Source of the DNA: Pseudomonadota bacterium
GTDB taxonomy: Bacteria > Pseudomonadota > Gammaproteobacteria > Steroidobacterales > Woeseiaceae
Direction: 5' to 3'
DNA: 37,573 nucleotides
Assembly: GCA_022563195.1 (NCBI GenBank)
Contig: JADFNV010000028.1
Coordinates: 1-37,573 of the forward strand
This document shows, in pieces, positions 36,704 through 37,573 of the stretch (position 1 is its first letter; each line of letters begins with the position of its first letter). The position numbers and the translations under genes were made by a program. Under the pieces are notes generated by a model, which saw only the letters and a program-made list of their open reading frames with translations, searched no databases and was not told the DNA's origin.

Positions 36704-36992
36704 TCATGAATGACTATCAATCCGATCTACTGAAACTGATTAATATGACCGTCTGCTATGCGGTGCGATCTCAACCGATCGACGCAACACATTCAGCCCG
36801 TCAAAAGCCTACCACGTGAACGGCAGCTATAGGATGCAAAGCGGAAGTCAGACCACAATTTTCGCTAACCGAAGATTGACTGGCAGCTTACACCCGGAGC
36901 AGTCATTCAAACTGCCGCAAAACCCATACCGCGGACGGCGGGAGTCGGCCATTTGCGGTCACTACGACATTTTATTTTGGTTGCTGCTGGTT
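36704..36992. repeat. Intergenic stretch with degenerate GGCAGCT repeat units
   Basis: Two related units occur here: ACGGCAGCTATAGGATG with GCGGAAGTCAG (36820-36850), and ACTGGCAGCTTACACCCGG (36879-36897). A third relative lies at 35430. Each starts with GGCAGCT(A/T) and continues with a GGAAG- or CGGAG-like tract. They look like old copies of a dispersed intergenic repeat. No gene is supported in this gap. Confidence 0.35.
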
Positions 36993-37538
36993 CTATTCAC
37001 CTAGTCGATCCTTGATCATCTGAAAGTACTGCGTTTGATCAGGCTCATCGTCGTACACGACCGTGTCGATTTCCTCAAGCAATTCGGCAGAGGTTACGTC
37101 CTCTCTCTGCTGTTCCCACCATGCTCTTCCAAACTTTGACCTAAGAAACCACCCGTTCTCGGACCGAATCCGTCGTTTCCATTCATCACCCCAAAACTCG
37201 CGATTTTCGTACAGGTGGTTGTACTCCATAATCGTTCGATAGAAAAATCCTTCCATGACTCGCATCTCTTCCAGCGATAGTCCGGAGGGATTCTCCATCG
37301 CTTTCGCCCAAACTCGAGCCGGGTTTTCACCCAATATCGTGTTTTCCTTTTCGACACTGAGAACGAAATTATTGTGCTTCAATTGATAGCGAACCAATTC
37401 GGTATTCTGGTTTATTTGGATAGCGACCAGAATCAGGCCGGCCAAGACAGCCATATTGGCACCAATCTGAAGCCACCCTATCAACTTCGTAGAATTCACG
37501 GCTCTGCTCTTGTGTGTGCCATATTCTAGTCCTTCCAC
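36993..37538 (-). CDS. Uncharacterised single-pass membrane protein
   Basis: Up to 181 residues. A membrane helix covers roughly residues 20-42 (LIGWLQIGANMAVLAGLILVA), followed by INQNTELVRYQ and a helical, charged domain of about 130 residues rich in aromatic and acidic residues. This layout (N-terminal helix, then QIxQNxE) is common in uncharacterised marine proteobacterial proteins. The start is uncertain: GTG 37538, or the internal GTG at 37499 just before NSTKLIGW, which fits the usual short N-terminus better. Function unknown. Confidence 0.65.
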   Translation of the reverse strand: MEGLEYGTHKSRAVNSTKLIGWLQIGANMAVLAGLILVAIQINQNTELVRYQLKHNNFVLSVEKENTILGENPARVWAKAMENPSGLSLEEMRVMEGFFYRTIMEYNHLYENREFWGDEWKRRIRSENGWFLRSKFGRAWWEQQREDVTSAELLEEIDTVVYDDEPDQTQYFQMIKDRLGE

Positions 37539-37573
37539 AGTGTAATCCAGCCCGTCCGCTTTGGGTCACAAGC

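Noticed and set aside
36706..36819. A 37-codon ATG frame divergent from the UPF0158 gene
   Set aside because: No ribosome-binding site and no family resemblance; probably chance.

Overview
The window looks like a chromosomal segment of a free-living, probably marine, gammaproteobacterium. The clues are a moderately GC-rich coding style, a CspA-type cold-shock gene, an Azotobacter-type 7Fe ferredoxin, YecA/UPF0149 and UPF0158 proteins, a sigma-28 type promoter, and two large membrane-anchored TolB-like/TPR proteins of a kind expanded in some marine gammaproteobacteria. The lineage is inferred from gene content only. No phage, insertion sequence, CRISPR array or rRNA was seen.

Layout. 1-5100: cold-shock gene and its terminator, a prolyl oligopeptidase lipoprotein, a metallo-beta-lactamase-fold protein with a rebuilt metal site, an exported Rossmann protein and a small methyltransferase. 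5107-5182: tRNA-Ala(CGC). 5219-8655: a PAS-histidine kinase gene broken by one in-frame stop, an ABC exporter with a visible promoter, and the first quarter of a TPP-dependent decarboxylase. 8763-11658: an ECHDC3-like crotonase and a DMT permease (overlapping operon), then a GcvT/DmdA-like folate-dependent protein.

11693-19434 is the most striking part: nine tightly packed minus-strand genes. In transcription order they encode a lysine-2,3-aminomutase-family radical SAM enzyme (KamA family), a 7Fe ferredoxin, both subunits of a 3-oxoacid CoA-transferase, a class III aminotransferase of the glutamate-1-semialdehyde aminomutase/beta-amino-acid type, an SDR dehydrogenase, an unknown protein, a CoA-binding protein and O-acetylhomoserine sulfhydrylase. 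A divergent LysR regulator and a second class III aminotransferase lie next door. The first five genes read as a route from an alpha-amino acid to a beta-amino acid, then to a beta-keto acid and its CoA ester. The aminomutase lacks both aspartates that bind the lysine side chain, so its substrate is probably not lysine and may be acidic.

22135-26589: a HDOD-GGDEF signalling protein behind a near-consensus sigma-28 (FliA) promoter, a prolyl-hydroxylase-like remnant, a YkoF-like small protein and the first TolB-like/TPR protein. 26608-27839: two abutting gene fragments (beta-propeller and TctC-type binding protein). 28057-31418: an HlyD adaptor and a C39-peptidase ABC exporter forming most of a type I system for double-glycine-leader peptides, with no visible cargo gene. 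31441-32580: the tail of a malate-CoA ligase alpha-type gene (mtkB-like) followed by an intact hydroxypyruvate/glyoxylate reductase, possibly the trace of a lost serine-cycle-type operon. 32657-37538: small lipoprotein, second TolB-like/TPR protein, YecA-like and UPF0158 proteins and a membrane-anchored unknown.

An unusual number of decayed genes (about six or seven in 37 kb) shows that this stretch has been repeatedly trimmed and rejoined.
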